Shown: positions 18,225-26,969, counted from the stretch's first letter. The stretch is 64,000 nucleotides of DNA from Butyrivibrio fibrisolvens (GCF_037113525.1 NZ_CP146963.1:4402001-4466000); one strand, 5' to 3'. Notes: generated by a model from the letters alone, not told the origin. A program made the numbers and translations.

Positions 18225-18292
18225 TTGACTTGTGTGATCTTATAATTTCCTAATACAACTTGCTTTTACAGGCTTAAAAAGGAGACACTTAC

Positions 18293-19075
18293 ATGAGGGT
18301 TATTTTAAAAGATGAAATAGTAAAAGGGCTTAAGGAACTTGGCGTTAAAAAAGGCGATACACTGATGGTTCATACTTCACTTAAGAGTATAGGCTATGTA
18401 TGCGGAGGCGCGCAGGCTGTTATAGAAGCTCTTATTGAGGCTGTTGGCGAAAGCGGAACCATAATGATGCCAACGCAGTCATGGAAGAACTTAGATCCTA
18501 TAGACGGCGTACACTGGGATGCCGACGAAGATCAATGGCAGCTAATAAGAGACAACTGGCCTGCTTATGATAAAAATATCACACCAACCAATACCATGGG
18601 GGCTGTTGTAGAGATGTTCAGATCATGGCCTGGGAGTATCAGAAGTGATCACCCTGCAAGATCTGTATGCGCCTATGGAAAAAATGCAGAATATCTGACT
18701 AAAGATCATGACCTTTCAAATATATTTGGAGATGGTTCACCTATAGGAAAATTGTATGAACTTGATGCAAAGGTCCTGCTTCTTGGTGTAGGATATGATA
18801 AGAACACATCAATTCATCTTGCAGATGCCAGAGCATCGTATCCATCCAAACATACTTGTAAAGAATATAGCGCATTAATCGAAGGAGGCAACAGGGTGTG
18901 GAAAGAATATGAAACCTTATTTGTCGATGGTGAAGATTTTTGTGAAATCGGTAAATCATTTGAAGAAAATGAAAAAGCCAAGATCGGTAAGATTGGTGAT
19001 GCCGATTCAAGGCTTATGAGTCAAAGAGAAATTGTTGACTTTGCAGTTGATTGGATCGAAAAAAATCGTGTATAA
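18293..19075 (+). CDS. AAC(3)/YokD-family aminoglycoside N-acetyltransferase-like protein
   Basis: The 260-residue protein belongs to the antibiotic N-acetyltransferase (AAC(3)) fold, which transfers acetyl from acetyl-CoA to amino groups. Family features are GVKKGDTLMVHTSLKSIG near the N-terminus, the substrate-loop SGTIMMPTQSWKN, ITPTNTMGAVVEMFRSWPG, the conserved histidine in RSDHPARSVCAYG, and GDGSPIGKLYELDAKVLLLG with the CoA-facing residues. Many environmental members do not confer aminoglycoside resistance, and the true substrate may be a cellular amine, so resistance should not be assumed. The ATG has GGAG 9 nt upstream. It is on the opposite strand to the two lipoprotein genes that flank it. 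Confidence 0.9.
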   Translation: MRVILKDEIVKGLKELGVKKGDTLMVHTSLKSIGYVCGGAQAVIEALIEAVGESGTIMMPTQSWKNLDPIDGVHWDADEDQWQLIRDNWPAYDKNITPTNTMGAVVEMFRSWPGSIRSDHPARSVCAYGKNAEYLTKDHDLSNIFGDGSPIGKLYELDAKVLLLGVGYDKNTSIHLADARASYPSKHTCKEYSALIEGGNRVWKEYETLFVDGEDFCEIGKSFEENEKAKIGKIGDADSRLMSQREIVDFAVDWIEKNRV

Positions 19076-19137
19076 ACAAAAATGCGTACCTCGAGTTCTT
19101 TTATAATATGCCATTTTATTATACTCTAACATAAGCT

Positions 19138-19186
19138 GAAGCACACAAGAATTCTCATGTTCCCATGTGCTTCGGTTTTATTTTAT
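19138..19186. terminator. Bidirectional terminator between acetyltransferase and second lipoprotein
   Basis: GAAGCACA pairs with TGTGCTTC, then GGTTTTATTTTATT on the plus strand. It serves the plus-strand acetyltransferase; the minus-strand lipoprotein ends at 19189. Confidence 0.7.
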
Positions 19187-19188
19187 TA

Positions 19189-20241
19189 TTATGTTTTTAT
19201 ATTAGCTACTACTTGTAAATTATCTTCATCAAAGATGACTAAATTTCTTCCAACCCAGTTAAATGTTAGCTGACCATTTCCTTTATATGATAACTTATAT
19301 AATTCTTCTTCATCACCATTATTTAAATGCCTACAAATAATTTTACTTTTTTTATACAAAAAAACATTTCCGTCACTATATCCAATAATTCTTATAGCGT
19401 TACTTTTTGTATTATAAAGTATTTCACTTTCTCCGGTTTTGTAATTAAAAGAAACAAGCACTTCCTTTTTTAACTTATTAGCTGGAATGCAATTTGTTGG
19501 AGTTATGCCGCCTTGAGTTCCTTTTGTGATTTGTACGATACCAACAACATTATCTCCTTCAATAACAAAGTTTCTATATACTCCTGATTCACTACCGCCA
19601 CAATCAGATAATGCAGTAATAACGTTGGTCGTACCATTTATTGTATACGTAAAATTACGTTCTTTATATTCCTTGTTTATCTCGACCATTGTTCCATCAT
19701 CCGTTACAAGCTCAACATTACTTTCGTGACTATATTCCGCTCTTCCAGTATATCCACAATCATCTAAATACTGTAATGTTCCTTTATTAGCACTATAACT
19801 TTGTGTTTTTGTTTTTACCATTACCTCATTTGTAGTTGATTCCTCGTAAACACCTATATGGTTTTCATCAGTTAATAATTCTTCCATGGTTCCTAAGTTC
19901 AGATCATAATAAAATAAAATGCTTTCTTTGCTCTGTTCCTGAGACGTTGTTACTACGTAATAAACGCCATCATCATCTCCATAGAACCCCGTTAATTCCT
20001 GAATTTCAGGATTCTCTACTATATAAATATCCTGATCTGTTTCAGAGACTAGATCATAACGTTTAAGGCCAATATAGTTTAAGCCTTGATCGTCAAATGT
20101 ATAGTGATAGAAAGAATGACATTCTATTTCATTAGGACCGAACGCTTCAATGTAAGGTAAATTTTCACTTGCAAATAATAAATTACATCCGGTGGTCATC
20201 AAAAGTAATAATAAAAAAACTAAAGAAAATTTTTTCAACAT
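19189..20241 (-). CDS. Lipoprotein of unknown function, twin of the 17-18 kb gene
   Basis: The 350-residue product has a signal with lipobox LMTTGC-N (cysteine at about 19), so it is lipid-anchored outside the cell membrane. It matches the other twin in order and length throughout: GPNEIECHSFYHYTF near the N-terminus, YDLVSETDQDIYIVENPE, FYGDDDGVYYVVTTSQEQ, YKTGESEILYNTKSNAIRII, and TFNWVGRNLVIFDEDNLQVV at the end. The pair therefore arose by gene duplication and diverged considerably. No enzymatic motif is seen; a sensor, binding or surface role is possible. Codon use is more AT-rich than in the housekeeping genes nearby, which fits an accessory gene. Confidence 0.85.
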   Translation of the reverse strand: MLKKFSLVFLLLLLMTTGCNLLFASENLPYIEAFGPNEIECHSFYHYTFDDQGLNYIGLKRYDLVSETDQDIYIVENPEIQELTGFYGDDDGVYYVVTTSQEQSKESILFYYDLNLGTMEELLTDENHIGVYEESTTNEVMVKTKTQSYSANKGTLQYLDDCGYTGRAEYSHESNVELVTDDGTMVEINKEYKERNFTYTINGTTNVITALSDCGGSESGVYRNFVIEGDNVVGIVQITKGTQGGITPTNCIPANKLKKEVLVSFNYKTGESEILYNTKSNAIRIIGYSDGNVFLYKKSKIICRHLNNGDEEELYKLSYKGNGQLTFNWVGRNLVIFDEDNLQVVANIKT

Positions 20242-20304
20242 GTTTCTTCCTCTTTCTCCGGTGCATCAGTGTATATTGGAGTCATACCGCCATATATATA
20301 ATTA

Positions 20305-20343
20305 AATGCGGCTTACAATCAAAAAACGACTGTAAACCGCATA
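20305..20343 (-). terminator. Hairpin between diguanylate cyclase and lipoprotein genes
   Basis: ATGCGGCTTACA pairs with TGTAAACCGCAT around a 13-nt loop rich in A. On the minus strand it follows the cyclase gene; the T-tract is poor (TTTAATT). Confidence 0.55.
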
Positions 20344-20411
20344 TTTACGCGTGTTTTATCGCCAAACTTTTACTATAGATCAAGGTTATTTTTTGTATAT
20401 TATCAATATAT

Positions 20412-21626
20412 TTACTTAAGTTTTTTCTCTCTGATCTGATTCTGGAAGCCTTCGTACTTTTTGTGCTGAATCTCTTTGTCCTTATAAAGCTGAGCATCAG
20501 CTTCAGCAATTGCCTGCTTTGTAGTGGTATCAGAAGATGTGCAGGTAAATACTCCGACGCTGAAATGCGGGACAAAAGACAGTTCTTTATTCTTTTCAAG
20601 CTCCTTGATCAGCTTATCTTTAAAGTCATCTGCCAGACCTTTTTCCTTACCGGCAATCAAGAACTCATCTCCGCCCCATCTGGCTGCTCTGGCATATTTG
20701 GATACAGTGATGTTTGTAAGAGCCGTTGAAAAAGCAACTAGTACTGCATCTCCCTCATCATGCCCCAGCATATCGTTTATGCTCTTAAAAAAGTCCACAT
20801 CGATCATGATAACAGTTAAAGGCTTTTCCTTACTACATGTAGAAATTTCCTGATATATATATTCATCGATACGTCGTCTGTTATCCAGCTTTGTAAGTGC
20901 ATCCGTATAAATTCTTGAATCCTGAAGATCAACAAACAGTTTAAGCACAACCGGCATCATACAAAACTCAATGGCAGGGATATTCAAAAAATACCCCATA
21001 ATATATCCGCTTGCTGTATAGAACAGTATATAGAAGATCTGACCACTGTATTTTTTACGCTCAAGGCGGTTTTTGACCTGGATATATTTTTTGATCGAGA
21101 TTGCTGTCGCAATGATGAGATATACATAATCAAACATAAGGATGACGGATAAAAGAGGAGAAAAAGTCGGCTCATCCGTCACAGTATAAACGTGGGTATA
21201 AAAAGGTGTGTATAGAGCAAGCGCCACAAGTAAAAGCGGGATCTTAGCTATATGTATCAGGATTACCTTGGACTTAATACGTGTACTCGAAAGGACATAC
21301 ACAAACCAAAAGTAACAAGAACACATCATGGCAAAAAAGCCTGTGCCCATTACAAAAAGGACGAACAGCCTCGGAAAACCTGTGTAAAAATCAGTCACAA
21401 CAAGCCTAAGGTCAACAAGAGAATAGGTCATAAAAGACAGGAGCATGCCTTTAAATGCTCCGACTTCTCTTTTGTTACCCAGATTCTCATTGGTCTTGGA
21501 ATACAAAATTCCAAGATTCATTATCGCGATAATTATTATAAGCAGATAAAACAATCTGATCCTATCCTCTGTCATGCCATACTCTCCTGTCAAAACATAG
21601 TCCAAATTAATATTTTTCAGCCACAA
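20412..21626 (-). CDS. Membrane diguanylate cyclase (GGDEF)
   Basis: This 404-residue protein has about six or seven transmembrane helices in its first 230 residues, resembling the 7TM/MASE-type sensor region, followed by a C-terminal GGDEF domain (about 240-390). The active site ARWGGDEFLIAGKE is intact, and TVIMIDVDFFKSINDMLGHDEG carries the metal and GTP-binding residues (split as IDVDFFKSIND and MLGHDEGD). It should therefore make cyclic di-GMP. The RxxD inhibitory site normally five residues before GGDEF is absent (the segment reads YARAARWGGDEF), so product feedback is probably lacking. The signal is unknown. It is divergent from putP. Confidence 0.92.
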   Translation of the reverse strand: MWLKNINLDYVLTGEYGMTEDRIRLFYLLIIIIAIMNLGILYSKTNENLGNKREVGAFKGMLLSFMTYSLVDLRLVVTDFYTGFPRLFVLFVMGTGFFAMMCSCYFWFVYVLSSTRIKSKVILIHIAKIPLLLVALALYTPFYTHVYTVTDEPTFSPLLSVILMFDYVYLIIATAISIKKYIQVKNRLERKKYSGQIFYILFYTASGYIMGYFLNIPAIEFCMMPVVLKLFVDLQDSRIYTDALTKLDNRRRIDEYIYQEISTCSKEKPLTVIMIDVDFFKSINDMLGHDEGDAVLVAFSTALTNITVSKYARAARWGGDEFLIAGKEKGLADDFKDKLIKELEKNKELSFVPHFSVGVFTCTSSDTTTKQAIAEADAQLYKDKEIQHKKYEGFQNQIREKKLK

Positions 21627-21756
21627 AACATACGCAAATCCGAAGATGCTGATAAGAATATTATATCACTATAACCTTCGAAATAACCTTTTCATTCTTA
21701 TATATTGGCTAATTTTGCGCAGAAAAAAACGCTCAAAAAAAGATAATCTTACTCAA

Positions 21757-21785
21757 TTGTTTTTAACGCTACACTGTGGTAAAGT
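21757..21785 (+). promoter_or_regulatory. Sigma-A promoter for putP
   Basis: TTGTTT, 17-bp spacer ending TGTGG, TAAAGT. It lies 39 bp before the start codon, with GGAGGAG as ribosome binding site. Confidence 0.6.
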
Positions 21786-21823
21786 TTTAATCAATTAAAT
21801 AGTTGAAATAAGGAGGAGAAAAA

Positions 21824-23353
21824 ATGGGAATTCAATTCACAATCGGTATAGTGATCGTATTATACCTTGTAATGATGATCCTCATCGGTGTTATCTTTTC
21901 AAAAGGAAATGACGATGCAGGAGATTTCTATCTTGGCGGAAGAAAGCTTGGTCCTTTTGTAGCTGCCATGAGCGCCGAAGCATCTGATATGAGTAGCTGG
22001 CTTCTTCTTGGAATCCCCGGAGTTGCCTATCTAACAGGTCTTGCTGATGCAACCTGGACTATCATAGGTCTTGCCATCGGAACATATCTTAACTGGCTTT
22101 TTGTAGCAAAGCGTCTTAGACGCTATACAGAAAATATTGGTGCTATTACAATCCCTGAGTACTTTGCTGCCAGGTATAACGACAAAAAGAACCTAATAAC
22201 GTTAATATCTGCCATTGTAATCGTAATCTTCTTTATCCCATATGTTGCGTCTGGTTTTGCAGCCTGCGGTAAACTTTTTAATACCCTCTTTGGTGTAAAC
22301 TACCTCTTTGCCATGATAGTAAGTGCCATAATCATCGCTCTTTACTGCTCACTTGGCGGATTTAAGGCTGTTTGCATGACTGACCTTATCCAGAGCCTTG
22401 CAATGACTGTTTCTCTTATTGTTGTTATTTTCTTTGGAATAAATCAGGCAGGTGGCTTTGATCAGGTAATTGAAAATGCCAAGTCACTTCCCGGATACTT
22501 CACCATAACTCAGATCCATGATCCTGTAGCCAAAAGCGCTAAACCCTACGGCCTCTTAACTATATGCTCTACTCTTGCATGGGGACTTGGCTACTTTGGA
22601 ATGCCTCATATCCTTGTTCGTTTTATGGCAATTGAGGATGAAAAAAAGATAAAGCTCTCAAGAAGAGTAGCTTCTGTATGGGTTGTTATCGCCATGTTCG
22701 TAGCTCTTCTTATCGGTATCATCGGTCTTGCCATGAGCGCAACTGGTAAGATTCCTGTTCTTGAAGGAAGCGGCAATGCAGAAAGAGTCATCATCTACAT
22801 AACAAACCTTATGAGTTCCTATGGTATACTTCCTGCTATCATTGCAGGTATCATTCTTTCAGGTATTCTTGCAGCAACAATGTCAACAGCTGACTCTCAG
22901 CTCCTTGCTTCTGCATCTGCCATCTCAGCTGACCTTATTCAGGCTTTTGGTAAAAAGAAGCTGGATGATGAAACACAGGTTAAGGTTGCTAAGATCACTG
23001 TAGTCATCATATCTGTAATAGCTGTATTTATCGCAAGAGACCCTGACTCATCAGTATTCCAGATAGTATCCTTTGCATGGGCAGGTTTTGGAGCAGCTTT
23101 TGGTCCTGTTGTTCTTCTCTCACTTTTCTGGAAGAGATCAAATCTCCAGGGTGCTATCGCCGGAATGATAGCTGGCGGCGCATTTGTATTCATCTGGAAA
23201 TACGTGATCGCAAAGCTTGGAGGAGCCTTCGCAATATACGAACTTCTTCCCGCATTCCTTATTGCTCTGGTAGTAAATATCGTTGTAAGTCTTGTTACCA
23301 AGGCCCCTGATGCTGTAACAACAGAAACATTTGATGCTGTTAAAAATTCATAA
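21824..23353 (+). CDS. putP: Sodium/proline symporter
   Basis: This is a sodium:solute symporter (SSS family, LeuT fold) of 509 residues with about 13 transmembrane helices. PutP-type signatures include DFYLGGRKLGPFVAAMSAEA and SDMSSWLLLGIPG in helix 1-2 (sodium and proline site), AITIPEYFAARY, YCSLGGFKAVCMTDLIQS, and GLGYFGMPHILVRFMAI. The helix 8 sodium-site region ILSGILAATMSTADSQLL is intact. It imports proline as nutrient or osmolyte. No proline catabolic gene is adjacent. A strong ribosome binding site (GGAGGAG) and its own promoter suggest good expression. Confidence 0.93.
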   Translation: MGIQFTIGIVIVLYLVMMILIGVIFSKGNDDAGDFYLGGRKLGPFVAAMSAEASDMSSWLLLGIPGVAYLTGLADATWTIIGLAIGTYLNWLFVAKRLRRYTENIGAITIPEYFAARYNDKKNLITLISAIVIVIFFIPYVASGFAACGKLFNTLFGVNYLFAMIVSAIIIALYCSLGGFKAVCMTDLIQSLAMTVSLIVVIFFGINQAGGFDQVIENAKSLPGYFTITQIHDPVAKSAKPYGLLTICSTLAWGLGYFGMPHILVRFMAIEDEKKIKLSRRVASVWVVIAMFVALLIGIIGLAMSATGKIPVLEGSGNAERVIIYITNLMSSYGILPAIIAGIILSGILAATMSTADSQLLASASAISADLIQAFGKKKLDDETQVKVAKITVVIISVIAVFIARDPDSSVFQIVSFAWAGFGAAFGPVVLLSLFWKRSNLQGAIAGMIAGGAFVFIWKYVIAKLGGAFAIYELLPAFLIALVVNIVVSLVTKAPDAVTTETFDAVKNS

Positions 23354-23395
23354 TAAAGACCAATCGAGGCTGGCTCCTACTCGATTACGCACGCG

Positions 23396-23480
23396 AACAT
23401 TCCGCACTATCGTGCTCCATGTTCTTACGGCCGTCAAATGAAACAATATGCAAGCATAGTTTCGCTTGACGGCCTTGTGC
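23396..23480 (+). repeat. Paired-hairpin element D1 downstream of putP
   Basis: A short hairpin GCAC-TATC-GTGC preceded by TTCC is followed about 14 nt later by a longer one, GGCCGTCAA...TTGACGGCC. A similar arrangement with TCCGCACTA-CGTGCT occurs at 54699-54790. Confidence 0.5.
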
Positions 23481-23483
23481 TAC

Positions 23484-23524
23484 AAAAATGAGCACGCTTC
23501 CCTTAGAAGACGTGCTCATTTTTT
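23484..23524. terminator. Bidirectional terminator between putP and galT
   Basis: AAAAATGAGCACG pairs with CGTGCTCATTTTTT. It has T-runs on both sides and separates the convergent putP and galT genes. Confidence 0.85.
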
Positions 23525-23539
23525 ATTCTCTATTCTGAT

Positions 23540-25072
23540 TTATAAAGATGCTACAAATCTGTCGAATGCTTCCTGACCTTCAGGAGTACGCTTATAAACG
23601 CCTGCATCTTCAAGGACGTGCATGAATACTTTACCGATCTCGTCCTGAAGAACTGTATCTATGTTAGTCGCATCGATCTTGTCGTAGTTTTTAGAAAACT
23701 CATCAACCCAGTCTGCATGCTTTTCAAGTACTTCATCCCCTCGGATATCCTTACCTGAAAGAATCGCATCCTTGAGGCTCTTCATCTCATCCTTAAGACG
23801 AGCAGGAAGAACTGCAAGTCCCATAACCTCGATAAGTCCGATATTCTCCTTCTTGATATGATGAAGCTGTGCATGAGGATGATATACACCAAGAGGGTGT
23901 TCTTCTGTCGTTATGTTATTGCGAAGAACAAGATCAAGTTCGTACAGGTCGCCGCGTTTTCTTGCGATTGGTGTGATGGTATTGTGAGGTGTTCCATCTG
24001 TTTCTGCAAAGATAAATGCTGCCTCATCGCTGTAGCCTCTCCATGACTCAAGTATCTTATCAGCAAGGGCTATGATCCTGTCGGTATCTGGTGCTGATAA
24101 ACGGATAACAGACATTGGCCACTTAACGATTCCGCTGTTTACATCTTCAAAGTCTTTAACTGTAAAGGTTCTTTCTACCTGAGCTTTGGCCATTGCAAAG
24201 TCATAGTGACCACCCTGGAAGTGATCATGTGAAAGGATTGATCCGCCTACGATAGGAAGGTCTGCGTTTGATCCTACGAAGTAATGCGGGAACTGCTTTA
24301 CAAAATCAAAAAGCTTGCAGAATGTTGCATGCTCGATTTTCATCGGAACATGCTGTGAGTTAAAAACTATGCAGTGCTCATTGTAATAAACATAAGGTGA
24401 GTACTGGAAGAACCAGTTGCTGTCATTGATTGTAACCGGTATTATTCTGTGATTCTCTCTTGCAGGATGATCAAGTCTTCCTGAATAACCTTCATTTTCT
24501 CTGCAAAGCTGACACTTAGGGTAACCTGACTGCTTAGCGTTTCTTGCAGCAGCAATAGCCTTAGGATCCTTCTCAGGTTTTGACAGGTTGATGGTTATAT
24601 CAAGGTTACCATAATCTGTAGGAGTGATCCATTTCATATCTTTAGCTATACGATACTTTCTTATATAATCAGTATCTCTTGAAAAAGTATAGTACCAGTC
24701 AGTTGCCTTTACAGGATCCGCTAAATAGAGTGCCTTAAACTTACCTATAACCTCACTTGGTCTTGGAGTTAGAAGCCCCATAAGCTTTGTATCAAAAAGA
24801 TCTGTATAGGCAGGTGTTGATCCTTCGATTATCTTATTGTCTGCTGCGTACTGGCAAAGGACTTTCATTGTCTCTTCAAGAAATGTTCCATCATCGATCT
24901 TCTTTTGATCTATGTCTGAAGCAGTCTTTAAAACGTCATCTTCTGATCCTTCAAGCTCTGTAAGACCAAACTGCATCAGGATTGTATTTAAGGAATAAAC
25001 GATATCTTCTTTTTCTATAAGACCTGTACGATATGCATATGCTACAAGATCTACAATATTTTTATCTATCAT
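23540..25072 (-). CDS. galT: UDP-glucose--hexose-1-phosphate uridylyltransferase, type 2
   Basis: GalT exchanges UMP between UDP-glucose and galactose-1-phosphate in the Leloir pathway. The ATG at 25072 is chosen because TGAGG lies 7 nt upstream and the sequence from there (MIDKNIVDLVAYAYRTGLIE) is the normal family N-terminus; a longer frame would translate the leader hairpin. The 510-residue length is typical of the Firmicute type 2 family. Motifs include GYPKCQLCRENEGYSGRLDH (split at LCRENEG), QFSPY-like FFQYSPYVYYNEHCIVF, GGSILSHDHFQGG, and YHPHAQLHHIKKENIGLIEV, the nucleotidyl-transfer histidines. It follows galK with a 257-bp spacer that holds regulatory-looking structure. No galE is in the window. 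Confidence 0.93.
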   Translation of the reverse strand: MIDKNIVDLVAYAYRTGLIEKEDIVYSLNTILMQFGLTELEGSEDDVLKTASDIDQKKIDDGTFLEETMKVLCQYAADNKIIEGSTPAYTDLFDTKLMGLLTPRPSEVIGKFKALYLADPVKATDWYYTFSRDTDYIRKYRIAKDMKWITPTDYGNLDITINLSKPEKDPKAIAAARNAKQSGYPKCQLCRENEGYSGRLDHPARENHRIIPVTINDSNWFFQYSPYVYYNEHCIVFNSQHVPMKIEHATFCKLFDFVKQFPHYFVGSNADLPIVGGSILSHDHFQGGHYDFAMAKAQVERTFTVKDFEDVNSGIVKWPMSVIRLSAPDTDRIIALADKILESWRGYSDEAAFIFAETDGTPHNTITPIARKRGDLYELDLVLRNNITTEEHPLGVYHPHAQLHHIKKENIGLIEVMGLAVLPARLKDEMKSLKDAILSGKDIRGDEVLEKHADWVDEFSKNYDKIDATNIDTVLQDEIGKVFMHVLEDAGVYKRTPEGQEAFDRFVASL

Positions 25073-25080
25073 GTTTTTAA

Positions 25081-25145
25081 CCTCATGTCGCGAGTGAAAC
25101 GAGTGACTAATGGTTAAAAGTGGCAGAGCTCGCGATGCCACTTTT
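25081..25145 (-). promoter_or_regulatory. Structured galT leader
   Basis: On the minus strand AAAAGTGGCA pairs with TGCCACTTTT (25116-25145), a terminator-like hairpin. Its loop contains TCGCGAG, which is exactly complementary to CTCGCGA at 25088-25094, directly upstream of the galT GAGG (25081-25084). Loop pairing could fold a pseudoknot near the ribosome binding site. Confidence 0.5.
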
Positions 25146-25204
25146 TAGAGTTTGAATGTTATTCAAACTCATAACCTCGTGATATACTTCTAAAATTTCT
25201 GAAA

Positions 25205-25242
25205 ATAAAACATCCTTGAAACCATCTTCAAGAATGTTTTAT
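25205..25242 (-). terminator. Terminator after galK
   Basis: ATAAAACAT-CTTGAA pairs with TTCAAG-ATGTTTTAT; on the minus strand a TTTTATTTTC tail follows. It is placed between galK and galT. Confidence 0.7.
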
Positions 25243-25329
25243 GTCATAACAAAATCTAAGTAAAATCAGTGAAAACTCATTCAACTAAAACCGTATGAAT
25301 GCATCACCATATTTATTCAATTACACTTA

Positions 25330-26511
25330 TCACTCTATAACTCTTGGGCCGTCGCCTATTGATACGATATAGAATGTGCAATCATAACCAATCTTGTCCT
25401 TGTATGCCTTGCCAACTTTTTCCTTGAAGTCATCAATTGCTTCGTCCTTGACGATTGATACTGTGCAGCCTCCAAATCCGCCGCCTGTCATACGTGATCC
25501 GATGACACCGTCAACCTTCCATGCTTCCTCAGCAAGTGTATCAAGCTCGATACCTGTTACGTCATAGTCATCGCGAAGAGATACGTGAGAAGCATTCATG
25601 AGCTGACCAAACTTCTCAAGATCGCCTGCCTTAAGAGCAGCAACTGCATCAAGTGTACGCTGGTTCTCATATACTGCATGCCTTGCTTTAACTCTTTCAT
25701 CATCATCTGTGATAGCATCCTTGTGAGCTTCGAACTCTTCAATAGAAAGATCTCCAAGCCCCTTAATGTCACATACTGTCTGCATCTGTGAAAGAGCGTG
25801 CTCGCAGGCACTTCTTCTTGCATTATACTGAGAATCTGTGAGCTTATGCTTCTTGTTAGTATTAGTAACTACGATCTTCATTCCATCAAGATGGATCGGT
25901 GCATAATCAAAAGAAAGATCTGCTGTGTCAAGGAAAATAGCGTTATCTTTTTTGCCCATAGCAGATGCGAACTGATCCATTATTCCGCAGTTGCAACCAT
26001 TGAAATTGTTCTCTGCATCCTGTCCGATAAGAGCAAGATCCTGATTAGTTACATCAAAGCCGTACATATCACGAACAGCAAAGCCTGTGAGTACTTCAAG
26101 AGAAGCTGATGAAGAAAGGCCTGAACCGTTAGGAATGTTGCCGATGATTACCATATCAAAGCCTGTTTCGAGCTTCATTCCTCTTTTTTCAAAAGCCCAT
26201 ACAACGCCCTTTGGATAGTTGGTCCAACCTGCCTTGGGATCGTTTGGTACAAGGTCATCAAGGGATGTCTCGCGTCTTGAACCGTCAAAGTTAAGAGATA
26301 CGAAACGCATTACGCGGTCAGTTCTCTTTCTTGCAGCAGCGTATGTTCCAATTGTGAGAGCACATGGGAATACATGGCCGCCGTTATAGTCTGTATGTTC
26401 TCCGATAAGATTTACTCGGCCTGGTGCAAAGTAGCACTTAACGCCTTCGTTGTCACCAAATTCTTTTGCAAAGCCGTCAAGAACGGCCTGTTTCATTTCC
26501 TGATCGATCAT
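25330..26511 (-). CDS. galK: Galactokinase
   Basis: GalK (GHMP kinase family) phosphorylates alpha-D-galactose at O-1 with ATP. The 393-residue protein has the galactokinase signature GRVNLIGEHTDYNGGHVFP at about 31-49, the GHMP ATP-binding motif IPNGSGLSSSASLEV, CGIMDQFASAMG with the catalytic aspartate, and the C-terminal GSRMTGGGFGGCTVSIV (motif III). All are intact. The ATG follows AGAGG at a proper distance. It forms a galactose-use pair with galT downstream. The long hairpin B lies 84-252 bp upstream, in or near its leader. Confidence 0.96.
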   Translation of the reverse strand: MIDQEMKQAVLDGFAKEFGDNEGVKCYFAPGRVNLIGEHTDYNGGHVFPCALTIGTYAAARKRTDRVMRFVSLNFDGSRRETSLDDLVPNDPKAGWTNYPKGVVWAFEKRGMKLETGFDMVIIGNIPNGSGLSSSASLEVLTGFAVRDMYGFDVTNQDLALIGQDAENNFNGCNCGIMDQFASAMGKKDNAIFLDTADLSFDYAPIHLDGMKIVVTNTNKKHKLTDSQYNARRSACEHALSQMQTVCDIKGLGDLSIEEFEAHKDAITDDDERVKARHAVYENQRTLDAVAALKAGDLEKFGQLMNASHVSLRDDYDVTGIELDTLAEEAWKVDGVIGSRMTGGGFGGCTVSIVKDEAIDDFKEKVGKAYKDKIGYDCTFYIVSIGDGPRVIE

Positions 26512-26594
26512 AAAATACCTCTTCTTTTTGCTTAAATATTGTTGTTAACAGGATGGCTGCGCATGGCTTTACGATAAGTGGGGTAGACTTCGCC

Positions 26595-26763
26595 TTCAGG
26601 ACTATAACAAATGAAATCAAATGCCTCATGTGAAAATAACCTTGATTTTTCTAAGGGTATTCTCCGCTTCCGTTAACACGCTGTACTCTCGCTCCTAATA
26701 CCCTAAGAAAAATCAAGAGCATTTTCAAAATCGGCATTTGATTTCATTTGTTATAGTCCCGAA
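26595..26763. repeat. Very long intergenic hairpin B (about 170 nt)
   Basis: Arms pair over nearly their whole length: GGACTATAACAAATGAAATC at 26599 with its complement ending 26759, and TTGATTTTTCTAAGGGTATT (26642-26661) with 26697-26716. They surround a 35-nt loop. The apical 59 nt (26650-26708) match hairpin A without gaps at 47 positions. It lies between the fructokinase 3' end and the galK start. Confidence 0.85.
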
Positions 26764-26887
26764 TTCCAAGTTACCGATTTCAAGGAACAATCTTGTGCGC
26801 TACTGTCCTTTGATTTTCTATGTTTATATTATAATATAATCTGCGCTTGTGTTAGCATCTATTGTTTTTGAAAACTGTCAAAATGTT

Positions 26888-26954
26888 AAAAAGCTTATAT
26901 CCATCTTATTAAGCATTATTATCATGCCGAATCCGATAGATATAAGCCTTTTTA
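26888..26954 (-). terminator. Terminator after the ROK kinase
   Basis: GCTTATATC (26893) pairs with GATATAAGC (26939) across a large loop, with A/T runs on both sides giving a T-tail for the minus-strand gene. Confidence 0.6.
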
Positions 26955-26969
26955 ATTTTGATCGATTAA

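Noticed and set aside
25073..25141. N-terminal extension of galT
   Set aside because: It would translate the leader hairpin and has no Shine-Dalgarno; the internal ATG at 25072 has TGAGG and the conserved family N-terminus.
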